DNA of 64,000 nucleotides from Dillenia suffruticosa (Eukaryota; Streptophyta; Magnoliopsida; Dilleniales; Dilleniaceae), in the NCBI GenBank assembly GCA_033439265.1, contig JAVTVX010000031.1, forward strand, positions 481,501-545,500, in the 5' to 3' direction. Of the stretch, positions 1 to 13,614 are shown piece after piece. The first letter of the stretch is position 1. Each line of letters begins with the position of its first letter. The notes under the pieces were generated by a model that worked only from the letters and a program-made list of their open reading frames with translations, did no database searches and was not told the DNA's origin. A program made the position numbers and the translations under genes.

Positions 1-514
1 AAAACTTTAGATTTTCACATTTTGTTTCGTACTTTTTCAATATCAATATTTCTTGTTCCCTACTCTCCTCCTTTAAGATTTTAATTTGCTTTGATTCATA
101 TTTGGATTAAGATTTATTTTCCTTATATCCATTCTAATCACATTTTCTCTCCCTATTTCAAACCCAGTTTAATTGTTTTTCAGCACCCAAAGTTGCAAAG
201 CTCAAACATTTTCATGAATTAGCTCCACCTTTGCCTTCGCCTTCCTCTGTCAACTTCTAGCCCAAAAAAGGAAATTGTCATCTCTTACCTCATCAAAACC
301 CGATTAAATAGAAAAGCCATCCAGGCTGTGCTAGCCTTACAACATAACAAAAAGAAAAAGTAACCGACCCGAGCAGTAACACTATTTCAAGGCATAAATT
401 TTTCTATAAATGAAACAATACTTGAGCCTATAGAAACGCAATTAAGTATAGGAGACCAAGAAAACGAACATATTCAAATACACTCAAAGTAAGAGATCAG
501 AAAAATTGAAATGG
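1..514. other. unannotated AT-rich flank of the first LTR element
   Basis: I see no gene, RNA gene or recognisable repeat here. The stretch is AT-rich with short pyrimidine-rich runs. It ends where the TG terminus of the Sirevirus 5' LTR begins. Confidence 0.5.
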
Positions 515-2387
515 TGTTAAGATAAATAAGTTTTGATGATAGAAAAATATAAATTTAAGAAAATTAGAAAAAGTATTAAAAATCAGAAGTTTGCACATCT
601 TGTTAACCTGATCTTCACATACATCGACCTACTCTTCATGTCCACTAATTTTAAGTTCTATGTCGATCAATTTTAATCCGATACGTCGACCTAATTAATA
701 ACCCTTGTCGACCTAAATCATAGAAGCATAATACAATTTACTAAGTAAATATATGCTGATATTCCCGTGAACATATCGATTTGTTTCACACAACGACCTA
801 AATTCTGGCACACATCGATCTGTTAAACTCAGGTGGACAAATTTGGAGTGTCACATCAACCAATTTTAGGAATACAATGACTCACTTTCATAACATATCA
901 ATTAGCACAAGGTAAAAATCTACACAGGTCAACATACTCGATAACTTATCGACCTATTTCATTTGTTTCTTAATAGACACACAATGACTTATGTTGTTGA
1001 TCTTGTCAACATGAACTATACATCGACCTATTTTATAAGACATGTCAACCAATTTTAAGTAGGCATAGAAATATATCGATGTGAAACTGAAATATGTTGA
1101 TCTTATACATTTGTTATTTAAATATCACAAATTGACCTAATCTTTAACATTATCGACATACATAACACATCGACAAATTTTAAAAAATAGGTTCACCAAT
1201 TTTTAATTTATATAGTGACATATCGATATATACACTGAACGTGTCAACCTGATGTCAAGTGAACTTTTGAATTCACACGTGGACCTGCACTTAATCTTGT
1301 CGACATGTGTAACACATCGATCAATTTATAAGAATAGGCCCACAAATTTTATAAGTACATTGGACTATGCCGATGCGAAGTTATAGTTTGTTGGCCTAGA
1401 ATATTGATTTTCAAAGTATATCATGTCGATACCTATTAAAATCATGTCGATACATTAGAACAAATCGACCATTTAAGTATATGTATCCACCTATTTTATT
1501 TAGTACATACTCTTGTCGACCTGGATACGCTCTTATTGACCTAATTAGTCAAGAATACAACAATAAATTTTTGAATTTAGATCGATGTGCTATTTAAACG
1601 TATTGATCCGAAATTATCAGAAAACTTATTTTTGAAACAGATTTGAAATCAATGATTATTTTCTTTTTCTGAATCTCTAAATATTTCCATTTCGATCAAA
1701 TTCACATTTAAATGCATAAAAAATAAAATTTGATTGGTTAACATGGAAGTGGAGCCAGTGGGAGACTGAAAGTTCAGTGCGAAAAATATATATTATTGCA
1801 CAAAATATTAATGACGAACAATAAATATGAAACGTTTGGATTCAATAACCCTAAATGGATCTATTCAATGTCACAATAAATATCAGAGAAGAGAAATGAA
1901 GAAGAAGAATGCTTTAACTTTTTGAACAACTTCACTACTTGTATTGATTGCTCCCCTGTCATAATTTCTTAATTCTTTTTCAAAGATTTTAATTCAGTCA
2001 AATCTGAGAATTAGAGTCTCTTATCTTTGACATTATATTTATATATATACTAAGTATTTGAAAAATCAAAGAGTGTGTTACTGCTTTAGATCTAGTATGA
2101 GAAAAATTAATCTGTGTAGGATTGAAAATTTACGTTACGTAGAAATACTACAAAGGCTTAATTTGAATATACAATCAAATTTATATCATTGAATTGATAG
2201 TGAAAAATCCAAGGGGAGCTTGAAAATAGATGTACACTTAGTTTGGTGAAACCACTATAAAAATTTCTGAGTGTTCTTTATTTTTCTATTTTGATTTTCA
2301 AGCAACTCTGCTGTAATCCTTTTTAATTACTAAAAGTTTTTGAAAAATATCTATATTTAACTATTCACCCCCTCTAGTTAAATATCA
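515..2387 (+). repeat. 5' LTR of the Sirevirus element
   Basis: Starts TGTTAAGATAAATAAG and ends ATATCA just before the primer-binding site. It pairs along its length with 10157-12012. Its central part (about 600-1580) is filled with variants of GTCGACCTA / TCGACCAATTTTA spaced roughly 20-45 bases apart. Confidence 0.92.
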
Positions 2388-2389
2388 AT

Positions 2390-2400
2390 TGGTATCAAAG
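2390..2400 (+). promoter_or_regulatory. primer-binding site (initiator Met-tRNA type)
   Basis: TGGTATCAAAG lies two bases inside the 5' LTR. It matches the usual plant copia primer-binding sequence TGGTATCAGAGC apart from one base in the part compared. Confidence 0.85.
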
Positions 2401-2448
2401 TAGGTGTGTTGATAGAAAGTTTAACAGTTTAACACCAAAAATCAGAAT

Positions 2449-4290
2449 GACCATTAATGTAGACACGTACCAGTAAAAGTTTGCTCAACAAATCGTGCAC
2501 CTTTTTTCAACGGAAACAACTTCAGTTACTAGAAGCAAAAAATATGCAATTTCATAATTATACAGAATCTTAATGCTTGGGAGATAATTGAAGAATGGGT
2601 TGAATTTTCCACAGAAGCGATTAATGGAGTTTGAGTACTAGTCAAGTTAAAGAACATGACAATTGAGCTTAAAAAGACATATCATGTTAACTGCAAAGTT
2701 ATAAATCTACTTTACCTTACCCTAAGTGTTAATGAATACAATAGAGTTTTATCATGCATCATAGCAAAAAAAATCTAGGAAAGACTCGAAACTACTTACG
2801 AAAGCACTGATCAAGTTTGCAGTTAGCAAGAAGGTAAAACTACTAAGCAAAATCAGACAGCTGAAACAAGAGTACAAAGTCTTCAAAATGAAAGAAGGTG
2901 AAACTATCAGTGAAATGATAACAAGATTTAATAAGATAACAAATGAATCAAGGTTACTTGGAAAGGGAATTTCTCATGAAAATATGGTAAACAAAATTCT
3001 GAGAAATCTACCAAAATCTTAGAAACCCAAAGTAACAGCAATAGAAGAGTCTAAGAATCTTGAGATCTTGACCATGGATGAACTTGTGGGGTCTTTAATA
3101 ATTCATGAGTTGAAGTTAAATGTGAAAGAGCTAGTAAAAGAAGAAAGAGGCAAAAAAATAGCTCTCAAAGCTGATAGTGATGAAAGCACCTCAAACTCAG
3201 AAGAAGAAGACAATGAAGAAGACGATACACTACTGACCAGAAGATTAAAGAAGTTCATGATGAGAAAAAAAAAAAAACAAATCATTCTTAAAAAATCCAG
3301 AAAAGAAAGAGAAAATCAGATGCTTTGAGTGTAAGAAATTAGGACATATAAAAGCCGATTGTCCTTTACTAAAAATGATGAAAAGAAAAATAAGAAAAAA
3401 AAGGAAAGGAGAAGAAAAAGAAGAAGATATTTGTAGTTTGAAGTAATGAAGACTTTAGATCAAGTGAAGAAGAACAGGTAGAAGAACAAGCAAACGTGTG
3501 TTTCATGGCCAATGAAGAATTTTTTGACAGTGAGGTAAGGAAAATTTTACTTTCTACTCCTCTTATTTTGATTCTGATAAAAATAATTTCACCATTATTG
3601 AACCGCATGAAACATTACTAGAATTATTAAACGAATCAAAAAGATTAAAAGCAAGAACTGATCTGTTAAAAAAAGATGTGACTGAAACCGTTAACAAACT
3701 AGAAAAATCAAAGTTAGAAACTAATGAATTAAGAGAGATAAATACTCAATTAGAATTAAGAATTATTGAACTTGAAAAGGATTTAATAATTAAAATTTTG
3801 AATTAGCAAAATAAGCAAGAAAATGAAACAAATAAAAACATAGCTCTAAAAAGGGAATAAATGGAACAAAAAGAGAAGAACATTAGGCAAAATACCATAC
3901 TAATAAAATTTATACAAGGACAAGAGAAATTTGATGCCATTCTAAGAGTATAGAGAGTAGTGTTTGATAAAACTGGGTTAGGATATAATTATAATCAAAC
4001 TCAAAAGAAGTTATATAATTTCTTCGTACCTAACTTAGAAAATGTTAAGTTACAAAGATATCATACTTATATGAAAATGAGACACAAAATAAATAATTGC
4101 AAATTGAGAAATAAATCTTCCTTCCCAACAAAGAACACAAGAGTAAATAGTCACAAATGTACCTTCTGTAAAAAATTTGGACGCTCAGTCTACTCTTGTT
4201 GGTCCAAAAACTTATTAATAGTAAACTTAAAATGGATTCTCAAAGATCAAATCAAAGCTAATTCAGCCGGACCCAAGAAAATATAGGTAC
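2449..4290 (+). other. gag region of the Sirevirus fossil
   Basis: Translations across this stretch show gag-like capsid text. A CCHC zinc knuckle (CFECKKLGHIKADC, about 3318-3362) follows an acidic Glu/Asp/Ser-rich run. Next is a Leu/Glu/Lys-rich stretch (about 3600-3900) of coiled-coil character. A second Cys-rich motif (CTFCKKFGRSVYSC) lies near 4155-4200. Paired zinc knuckles with a coiled coil between them are typical of Sirevirus gag. The region is broken and is described only as a fossil. Confidence 0.8.
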
Positions 4291-4349
4291 CAAAGGAAAA
4301 AAATATGATCGAATCTTGTTATAGGTCTATCTGAAATCAAAAGAATCTC

Positions 4350-7300
4350 ATGAAAAATCAGTCTGGTGTATTGACAGTGGATGTTTAAGGTATATGACGG
4401 GAGATATTTTAAAATTTTTATCTCTCGAAAAGAAGAAATGAGGAAAATGGTTTTCGGTGACAACTCAAAAGGAAAAATCATTGGAACAGGTAACATTAGA
4501 GCCAAGTCCACTGACTCTCAAATTCATAATGTTCTTCTTATTTTTGGTCCCAAGTTTAGTTTATTAAGCGTTAGTCAATTGTGTGATAAATGTTATACTA
4601 TTATATTTGAATCTAATATTTGCTCTATTATTGATAAATTTACTAGTGTATTAAATTCTCTAGTTCGAGAAGAGGACTATGTGATTGATTTAAAAGAATT
4701 AGAAATTCCTGATGAATCTTGTTTAGTTACAGTAAATAAGAACTCATCATGACTATGGTATAGAAGATTAGGACACGTAAGTATAGACACAATTTCAAAG
4801 TTAGTTAGGAAAAATATTATGAAAGCATTGCCTAAATTAAAATACGAAAAAGATAGATTATGTGATATTTGTATGAAAAGAAAACAAATCAAAACCTCCT
4901 TCAAATTCAAAAATTACGTATGAACCAGCAATCATCTAGAGTTTCTTCACATTGATCTATTCGAACAAAATAAAACTCAAAATTTAAGAGGAAAATATTA
5001 TGAATTTATAATTATCGATAATTACTCTAAATACACTTAAATTCTATTCCTTGTTAAGAAAGAGGAAACCAGTGAGACTTTCATTAAATTGTGCAAGAAA
5101 ATTTCAAATGAAAAAAGAATATCAATTAAAAGTATTAGAAGTGATTACAATAAAAAAATTTGAAAATAAAATCATCGAAGAATTCTGTAACAATCATGGT
5201 ATTGATCATAATTTTTTAGCATTTAGAATATCTCAACAAAATTAGGTAGTAGAAATAAAGAATAAAACTATGCAAGAAATGGCTGGAACCATACTCTGTG
5301 AGTATAATCTACCAAAATTCTTTTAGGCAAAAATAGTGAATACTGGTTGTTATATCCTGAATAGAGCATTAATCAGACCAATACTAAAAAAAATATCTTA
5401 TGAACTTTATAAAATAAGAAAACTAAATATAGCATATTTTAAAATCTTTAGTTGTAAATACTTTATTTTAAATAATGGAAAAAATTTTTTAGAAAAATTT
5501 GATACCAAAAGTGATAAAACAATCTTTTTAGATTATCCGATAGTGAGTAAGACATATAGAGTTCATAACAAAAGAACTATGATAGTAAAAGAATCAATAC
5601 ATGTAGACTTTGATGAGAAAAATGACACTAATTAAAGAAAATCAGATGATAAAAATATAACAGAAAAGTTCAATGAACTGAATCTTACAGAAGATATAAA
5701 TCCTCAAAAAGAAGAGGCTATTGAAGTCACTTAATAAGAAGAAAAATATATAATTCAACAAAAATAAAAAATCAAATACCCTCAAATCAGAAAATATATG
5801 AATCCAGAAAATATAATAGAAGATGTAAGTTTAGGTGTTAGAACTAGATAAACTCTACAAAACCAATTTGAATATAGCTTTTATATCTCAAAATGAATCT
5901 AAAAATGTGGAGAAAGTATTAAAAGATGAAACTGGATAATGACCATGCATGATGAATTAAATTAACTTGAAAAAAATAAAGTATGAAATCTGCTAGACCA
6001 TCAGATCAATCTGTGATTGGAATTAATGAGTATTTAGAAATAAATTTAATGAATATAGAACAATCATAAGAAACAAATCAAGATTAGTTGCCAAAAGATA
6101 TAGTAAAGAGGAGAGAATTGACAATGATGAAATATATACTCGAGTGGTTAGATTAGAAGTAATTAGAAAGTTTCTAACCTTTTCTATTATATGAATTTCA
6201 AATTATATCAAATGGATATTAAAAGTGCATTTATGAATGTCTATTTAAATAAAACTGTATATGTTAAACAACCACCTGATTTTAAAAATCTAAAAATTTT
6301 CAGAACATGTTTACAAACTGACAAAAATTTTGTATGGTTTGAAACAATCTCCTAGAGTTTGATATGAAAGACATAATAACTTTTTAATTGAAAACAATTT
6401 TGAAAGAGCAAAAAATTGACACAACTCTCTTTATCGAAAAAAAAAGAAAATAACTTTATGATAATTCAAATATATGTAAATGATATAATTTTCGAAATAA
6501 CTAGTATTAAAATGTATGAAGAATTTACAAAAAAAAAAATATAGGGAGAATTTGAAATGAATATGATAAAAGAGTTAAATTATTTCTCAAGATTTCAGAT
6601 CAAGTAATCTGAAAATTGAACTTCATTAATCAATCAAAAAATAAAAATTATCTAATTAAAAAATTTGAATTCAATGAATGTAAAGAAAGTGCTACACCCA
6701 TGAGGGCAAGTATAAAGTTAAATAAAGATGAAAATGATAAATTAGTTTGTTAAAAATTATATAGAAGTGTGATTAGATTACTTCTATATCTCATTGCTTC
6801 AAAATTAGATATACAATTTAGTGTATATCTTTGTACAAGATTCCAATCAGATCCAAAAAAATCCCACTTGGTGGCAGTTAAGAAAATCTTTAAATATATA
6901 AAAGATACCATAAATAACATTTGGTATGACAGAAATTCAAAATTTCAGTTATATGGATTCTCTGATACTGATTTTACGATATGCGAAATAGATAAAAAAA
7001 AAAGTAACAACAGTATTTGTCAATTTTTTGAAAGTATATTGGTATTATGGTCATCCAAGAAACAAAACAATGTAGTATTGTCAACAATTGAAATTGAATA
7101 CATTTCTACCGGATAATGCACTACACAAATCTTTTGGATTAAATACCAAATGAAGGATTATGACATGGATTTTGATTGTGTCCTAATTAAATGCGATAAT
7201 ACAAGTACTATAAATCTAACAAAAAAATCTAGTTCATCACTCTCGAACTAAACACATTAAAATGAGATATCATTTTATCAGAAATCATGTTTTGAAAAAT

Positions 7301-7420
7301 AAAATTGTTTTTTAGTATATTGAGACTCAAAAATCAATTGTTGACATTTTCACAAACTTTTATATAAAAATAGATTTTGTAAACTTAGAAAAGAATTAGA
7401 AGTGACAGAAATATGAAAGT
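4350..7420 (+). other. pol region of the Sirevirus fossil (PR-INT-RT-RH)
   Basis: The protease signature (DSGC followed by MTGD) lies near 4370-4410. Integrase homology follows at about 4750-5640, reverse transcriptase at about 6000-6660 (including a recognisable YGLKQSPR block) and RNase H at about 6760-7420 (ending with the copia 'LSTIEIEYIS' block). The order is that of Ty1/copia, and RT block wording is closest to SIRE elements. The reading is interrupted many times. Confidence 0.88.
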
Positions 7421-7439
7421 AGGAAAGAGATATGAAAAA

Positions 7440-10156
7440 CAAAGCAAATATTAAGAATCTGAAAATGAATTCTAGGTGGACCTATTTCTTAAAAGTGTCG
7501 ACAAAACAAAAATTATAAAGTCTTATTGACCTACTAGTTGTTTGATTAACAACTTGTCAACTTCACACTTAAAATGAAAATCAAAGTTTGGCTTGTCGAT
7601 CTGAGAATAAGTATGTTGACCTGCATATGAGTCGAAATTAGGTCGATATCCTTAAAAATATGTCAACCCGATCATCTTTGGAAATCCTTGAAACAGGTCG
7701 ATGTGCACAAAAAGATGTTGACCTATCACATGCAGAATGGAATATGAACGGTTAACATATCAACTCAACTCACCATTCATCCCAAATTTTCGAATTTCCT
7801 TCCTCTTTGAAACCCTAATTTGCTTTCTGAAACCCTAGACAATCTTTTCTGTGAAATCCGAACTAAGTATAGCTCTTAAGATGAAATTACCTATCTCCAA
7901 GCAATCCACATCCTCCAAGCCTCCTTTGAAACCCGCAAGCTAAAGCCTCATCTTCAAAACCCTCATCTGCAAAAACTCAATCTGTGAAACCTCCTATGCC
8001 TTCTCCTTAATCAACGTATATCCCGTCATTCAACGTTTACGAATTCAAATCGATTGAACATAGCGAGTTGTCTGAGAAGGTATTTTCGAGAAGAAAGGTT
8101 AACCACGGGAGGTTAATCGATTCGGTTTTTCTGAAAAGAACGAATTTCAAGTATAAAAAACATCTGAATGAGGTATTCCCTAATTGACTCATAATTCTGA
8201 ACAAATTCATTCATGAAAAAGCCATCAAACAATTCTACAATAACGTTGAAGTGATTTTTGATGGAGTTGAAAATGAGACATGTATCACATTAAATGATCA
8301 CTCTATGTCATGCGTATTCCGAACATATTTGAATGGGAAGGAGATTGAGGTTACCCCTAGGATTATATGTAGAGAAACTAGCTTAAATTGGATTTCTTAT
8401 ATTAAATGTGAACTATATATGAAGTCTAACTATTTGGAGAATGCTAGAACAGTGTTTGATGATCAAAACTTAATTGTAGTAAACATTAGTGCCATAGAAT
8501 TAGGTTTTCATGAACGTATTCTGCACTTGATTGTGACACATGCGTTAAGATCTAGAGGAAAAATTACATAACCATTTCTAGAGAGTATTTTTGGTTGATG
8601 GCCTGTATCATGAGTGGTAAGAATCTCGGATTGCATTTCATAGTTCCCCATTTCATGATTGTTGCACATAGGTTTGAGAACTCACTGCTATCATATACCA
8701 GTTTGATCTCTGAAATTTTGTCTTGTAATCGAGTGGAGATGGACAAGGATATGGTAATTGAGTTAAATGAAAATAATGGAATAAATACATCATCTATGTT
8801 CCGAGCAAGATGGATGTGTAACAAAGAAGGAGAGTGGGTTAGAAAGAACTCGAGGGGAGGAAAAAAACCAATAGAAGAAATAGAAGAAGAGGCCACCACT
8901 CAACCTATCACATTGGAGATGATTTGGCAAAAATTGGAAAACATTGAAAGAAGAAAAACTTTGATAGGACAAATGAGTTGCTTTATGAAAATGGAACTTG
9001 AGAGAATTAAAACAGATTGGACACTTTAACAAAGAAAAAGGGAAAGTCATCTCATGATCCTAAGCCTTCACATTCCTACTGATTGGTTGCTGGTAGTTCT
9101 GGCTCTAGTTGTTATTGTAGTTTTCCAAACTTTGATATTTGTTCTCAACTTTACTTTGCAATATCTATTGTCTTCTTTCTATAATTATTTATGTAACTAA
9201 ATTATGTCTTCTTTTTAGCCCTTAAAATTGCATCTAACTTCAGTTATATGAATTATGCCTGAATTGTGCCTTATTGACATCTATTGTTATTTATTGTTTA
9301 GACTCTGACATCTCTAGTGGAAATTGATTACTCATTTACATTCTCTTATTGTTTAGACTATGACATTTCTATGGTTGAAAGGGAAAATTGATAGCTACTG
9401 AAAATACTTATGCACTGATTAAGGGGGAGTATAGATTGGTTTACTGTGATTGAATGTGCTTGGATTGGAGTTTAGTCATTAATTGTATGGTTAATGATGA
9501 CTAGACTATTAAGACTGCATGATTGTTGTAGTTGGAAAAACAACTTAGTTTGAGTAGTTATTGTGCCTTGGTAGTGTGGCTGGCTTAATGCATTAATGAT
9601 GATGGATTGATAGAACCTATAGATACTCTGCTCATGTCTTGGTACTATTATGGTAACTATCATGTTTTTCAATATTTTTCCTGATGAAAAAAAGGGAGAG
9701 AAATATCTGAAGTGTGGGTAGTATGAGTATGATAAAAAAAATATGAATTATGATCTGTTGTCTGAGTATGGATGGAATTTGAATGTAGTCTGTAAAGCTT
9801 GCTTAATCAATGTATGTTCTATGATGCTGCTAAAATGTAATGTTAAGGAAAAGTGTAGTGCTGGAGTGATGCTACTATAATGTAAGACTAAGGAAAAGTG
9901 TAGTACTAGAGTTGTACTTAGAATAGGAGAAGTGTGTAGTGCTATTGATAGTATGGTAAGTGAAGTGCAGATGTTAAATTGATAATGTCAAGAAAAGTAT
10001 AGTGTGCAGCGTGTGAAGGGTTGAAATAATGGTTAGATAGGCTTTTTAAAAAATGAATGGTAGCTTAGGTAGGAACAATCTTTGAATCAATAGGAATAGG
10101 ATTAGAAACCTTAAGACAAAACATTAGAAGTTTGTAATTATCAAAAAAGGAAAGAT
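7440..10156 (+). other. post-pol region with env-position ORF remnant
   Basis: Sireviruses often carry an extra ORF between pol and the 3' LTR. Here about 7470-7740 holds more of the GTCGACC-type motifs seen in the LTRs. Coding-like text at about 8030-9029 resembles the 'putative plant transposon protein' domain common in plant LTR elements, and ends in a basic and Glu-rich tail. I see no clear signal peptide or transmembrane segment, so calling it an envelope gene is not justified. About 9050-10140 looks non-coding and ends in a purine-rich tract (AAAAAAGGAAAG, polypurine-tract-like) just before the 3' LTR. Confidence 0.65.
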
Positions 10157-12012
10157 TGTTGAGATAAATAAGTTTTGATGATGATAAATTAAAAGAAAAT
10201 AAGTTTAAGAAAATTAGAAAAACCATTAGAAATCAGAAGTTTGTACATATTATTGACCAGATCTTCACATACATCAACCTGCTCCTTAGGTCCACCAATT
10301 TTAAGCTATATGTCGACCAATTTTAGTCCAACCATGAACATGTCGATCTGATTAGTAACCCTTATCGATTTGAACCATAGAAACATAAAACAATTTGCTA
10401 AGTAAATATATGTCGATATTCACGTGAACACATCGACCTATCTCACACAACGACCTAAACTCTGACGCAAATCGATCTGTTAAACTCAGGTGGACAAATT
10501 TTGAGTGTCACATCGATCAATTTTAGGAGTACAATGATCTACTTTCACAACACATCGACTAACACAAGGCAAAAATCTATGTAGGTCGACATGCCAGATA
10601 ACTTGTCGATCTGATTCATTTGTTTCATAATAGATACACGATGACCTGTGTCGTTGACCTTATCGACATGAGCTACACATCGATCTATTTTATGAGACAT
10701 GTATACTAATTTTAAGTAGGCACAGAAGCATGTCGATATGAGACTAAAACATGTTGACTTAATGCATTTATTACTTAAATATCACATGTCGACTTGATCT
10801 TTAACTTTGTCGACAAATGTAACACATCGACCAATTTTAGAAGATATGTTCACCAGTTTTTAATTTGTATAGTGACATATCAATGTATACACTAAACGTG
10901 TCAACCTGATGTCAAGTAACCTTTTGAAATTATATATCGACCTATACTTAATTTTGTCGACATATACATCAACCAATTTACTAGATCAGATTTACAATTT
11001 TATAAGTATATAGGACTGTGTCGATGTGAAATTAAAGCTTGTCGATCTAGGATATTGATTTTCAAAATATATCATGTCGATACCCATTAGAATCATATCA
11101 ACACATTAAAACATATCGATCAATTAAATTTATGTGTCCACCTATTTTATTTGGTACATAGTCTTGTCGACCTGGATACGCTCTTGTCAACCTGATTAGT
11201 CAAGAATACAATACTGAATTTTTTAATTAAGGTCAATATGTCATTTCAACGTGTCGATCCGAAATTATCAAAAAATATATTTTCGAAATAGATTTGAAAT
11301 CAACGGTTATCTTCTTTTTTTGAATTTCTGAATATTTCCATTTCGATCAAATCTAACATTCAAATACAACAAAAATAAACTTGGTTAACATGGAAGTGGC
11401 GCCAGTGAGAGAATGGAGTTTTAGCGCGAAAAATGGATACTGTTACACAGAACATTAATGATGAATAATAAATATGAAACGTTTAGATTCAACAATGCCC
11501 AACGGATCTGTTCAATGTTACAATAAATACCAGAGAAGAGAAATGGAGAAGAAAAATGCTTGATTAACTTTCTGAACAATTTCACTACTTGTATTGATTG
11601 CTTTCCTGTCTTAATTTCTCAATTCTTTTTCATGGGTTTTAACTCTATCAAATATGAGAATTAGAGTCTCTTATCTTTGATATTGCATTCTTACATATAC
11701 TGAGTATTTGAAAGTCTAGTGTAAAAAATGCTAATCTGTATAGAATTGAAAAGTTGTGTTGCGTAGAAACACCATAAAGGTTTAATTTAAACTTACAATC
11801 AAGTTTGTATTATTTAGTTGATAGTGAAAAATCCAGAGAGAAATTGAAAGTAGACGTATATCTGGTTTGGTAAAATCACTATAAAATTTTCTAAGTGTTC
11901 TTTATTTTTTTATTTTGATTTTCAAGTAACTTTGCTGTAATCCTTTTTAATTACTGAAAATTTTTGAAAAATATCTATATTCAATTATTTATCCTCCTCT
12001 AGTTGAATATGA
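10157..12012 (+). repeat. 3' LTR of the Sirevirus element
   Basis: Starts TGTTGAGATAAATAAG and ends at TTGAATATGA, aligned with the end of the 5' LTR. It carries the same GTCGACC-type motif field (about 10250-11210). Confidence 0.92.
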
Positions 12013-13208
12013 GATGACAACGGGAATATAAAGAAAATAGACAAAATATATTTAGTTAAATGAATGGATCAAAATTATCAATTTTTCGCTTTGTCTAACT
12101 AAGTCACTCAGAGCAGAACTCAAAATATGTTATTATCTTTGCAAAACTCTATATCTGCATATGGTTAAAAAATGCAAGTGCATGTGTGAGATAGTTATTC
12201 ACAAGTTATTTGATAAATATTTTATTTTGGCATCCATCTTTGTCATGGCATTATCGTATAATTTTTCATCACTAGTTCAAGAACTTGGGAGGCCACAGTG
12301 CCAAGAGTAATGGCGGTAGCAATTAAAACCCAAACTTGCGCTCTTTTCCTTTCTTCCGAACTTAAAATTGTAGATGTTGTTTAAATAATTATTCTTCTTA
12401 AATTAATTTCATAAAATATTTTTAAACAGTATATTTTAATTTATTAATTTTTTTATTATATATTGGAGTAGAGATAAAATGGGAAAATCATAAATTTTTA
12501 TTTTGAAAAAATCAGCCAATCAAACATCAGATATGGTAATGATACTAATTTCAGTGTGCTAAACCAAACAGATGAATTAGAATGATTTTATCCATTACGA
12601 TTTCAGAGTTTATGATTATGATTTCGATTCTGATTCTAATTCCCAGAATTGAACCAAACGTCCCCTTATAAATTTTGATAATGTTCATTAAATTAAAATG
12701 CTAAAATTTCTCTGGTTAAAAAGAATTTCAATTAAGCAAAATAAAAAAAAAAAAGAAAGAAAATTTTGTATCCCTAAATTCTGTTTCGGGCTTATCCTAA
12801 ATTTGGTGCGCTTCCACATCAAGACTAAATTTGCTTTACAAATTTACGCATCAGGACTTAATTTGACTTACAAATTTATCAGCTTTCATTCATGTCCTAG
12901 AAATATTGTGATTTTTCTTTTCTTAAAGATAAACGTAAATTTTCAAAAATGTATATTAGATTGAAACTCTAAAATTTCCTTTAAGCCAATTAAGTGCGAA
13001 ATGTTAAAAAAATAAAAAAATAAAAAGTAAAAAGATTGTAAAACCATAGACGAAACGAATAATTTGACGGGATTGAGACTGGGAACAATAATTTGATGTT
13101 CGCTAAAAAAGAATTTAAGTAGTAATTACCTTCTTGTGAGGCGATCCAATATTTTTATTAGATGTTGTCTCAAATGGAAATTACAAATAACGTAGAAATC
13201 GAGAGAGG

Positions 13209-13210
<2 letters not shown>

Positions 13211-13261
<51 letters not shown>
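13211..13261. repeat. (GA)n microsatellite
   Basis: An almost perfect GA run of about 50 bases, preceded by imperfect GA text from 13201. Confidence 0.97.
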
Positions 13262-13263
<2 letters not shown>

Positions 13264-13574
13264 TAACCTCTTTGAAATAGCCCCCATTGTAAACTCCTAA
13301 TATAATTATAAACATTGCCAGTGAACGAAATTGGAGACCTTGGTCAAGGGGGAATACTTGAAGGTAGTAATTAGAGTCTTAAAAGATTCAGATTGAGAGG
13401 TTGTTTTTCAAATAGGAGTTTGGCGTGTGAGTGCCCATTACTGACTTACATGTGAATATCCCCACCCCCACCAACTATATCATATAACTACAAATGCTCC
13501 TCAATCAACCACAACGTTATCTTTGTCAAATACTACAACTTTCTTACTGTTTTATGTTTCAGAATCCAATCCCC

Positions 13575-13610
<36 letters not shown>
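13575..13610. repeat. (GA)n microsatellite
   Basis: A GA run of about 35 bases. Confidence 0.95.

Positions 13611-13614
<4 letters not shown>

Larger units (their letters stand above)
515..12012 (+). mobile_element. Sirevirus-type Ty1/copia LTR retrotransposon, old and broken
   Basis: Two long direct repeats (515-2387 and 10157-12012) flank an interior of about 7.8 kb. A primer-binding site complementary to initiator Met-tRNA (TGGTATCAAAG at 2390) follows the left repeat. The order gag, protease, integrase, reverse transcriptase, RNase H identifies Ty1/copia. Two zinc-knuckle regions separated by a Leu/Glu/Lys-rich stretch, a protease starting near 4360, an RT of SIRE style and a long post-pol region of about 2.7 kb point to the Sirevirus (SIRE/Maximus) lineage. 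The bases outside the ends (510-514 and 12013-12017) agree at only three of five positions, as expected for a worn target duplication. The LTRs differ at very roughly 15% of positions by a sampled hand comparison, so insertion was many million years ago. The coding part is heavily broken (well over ten lesions). It is a fossil. Confidence 0.93.

Noticed and set aside
12698-12964. 88-codon plus-strand frame
   Set aside because: AT-rich Lys/Phe/Ile composition, no recognisable family, no splice context.
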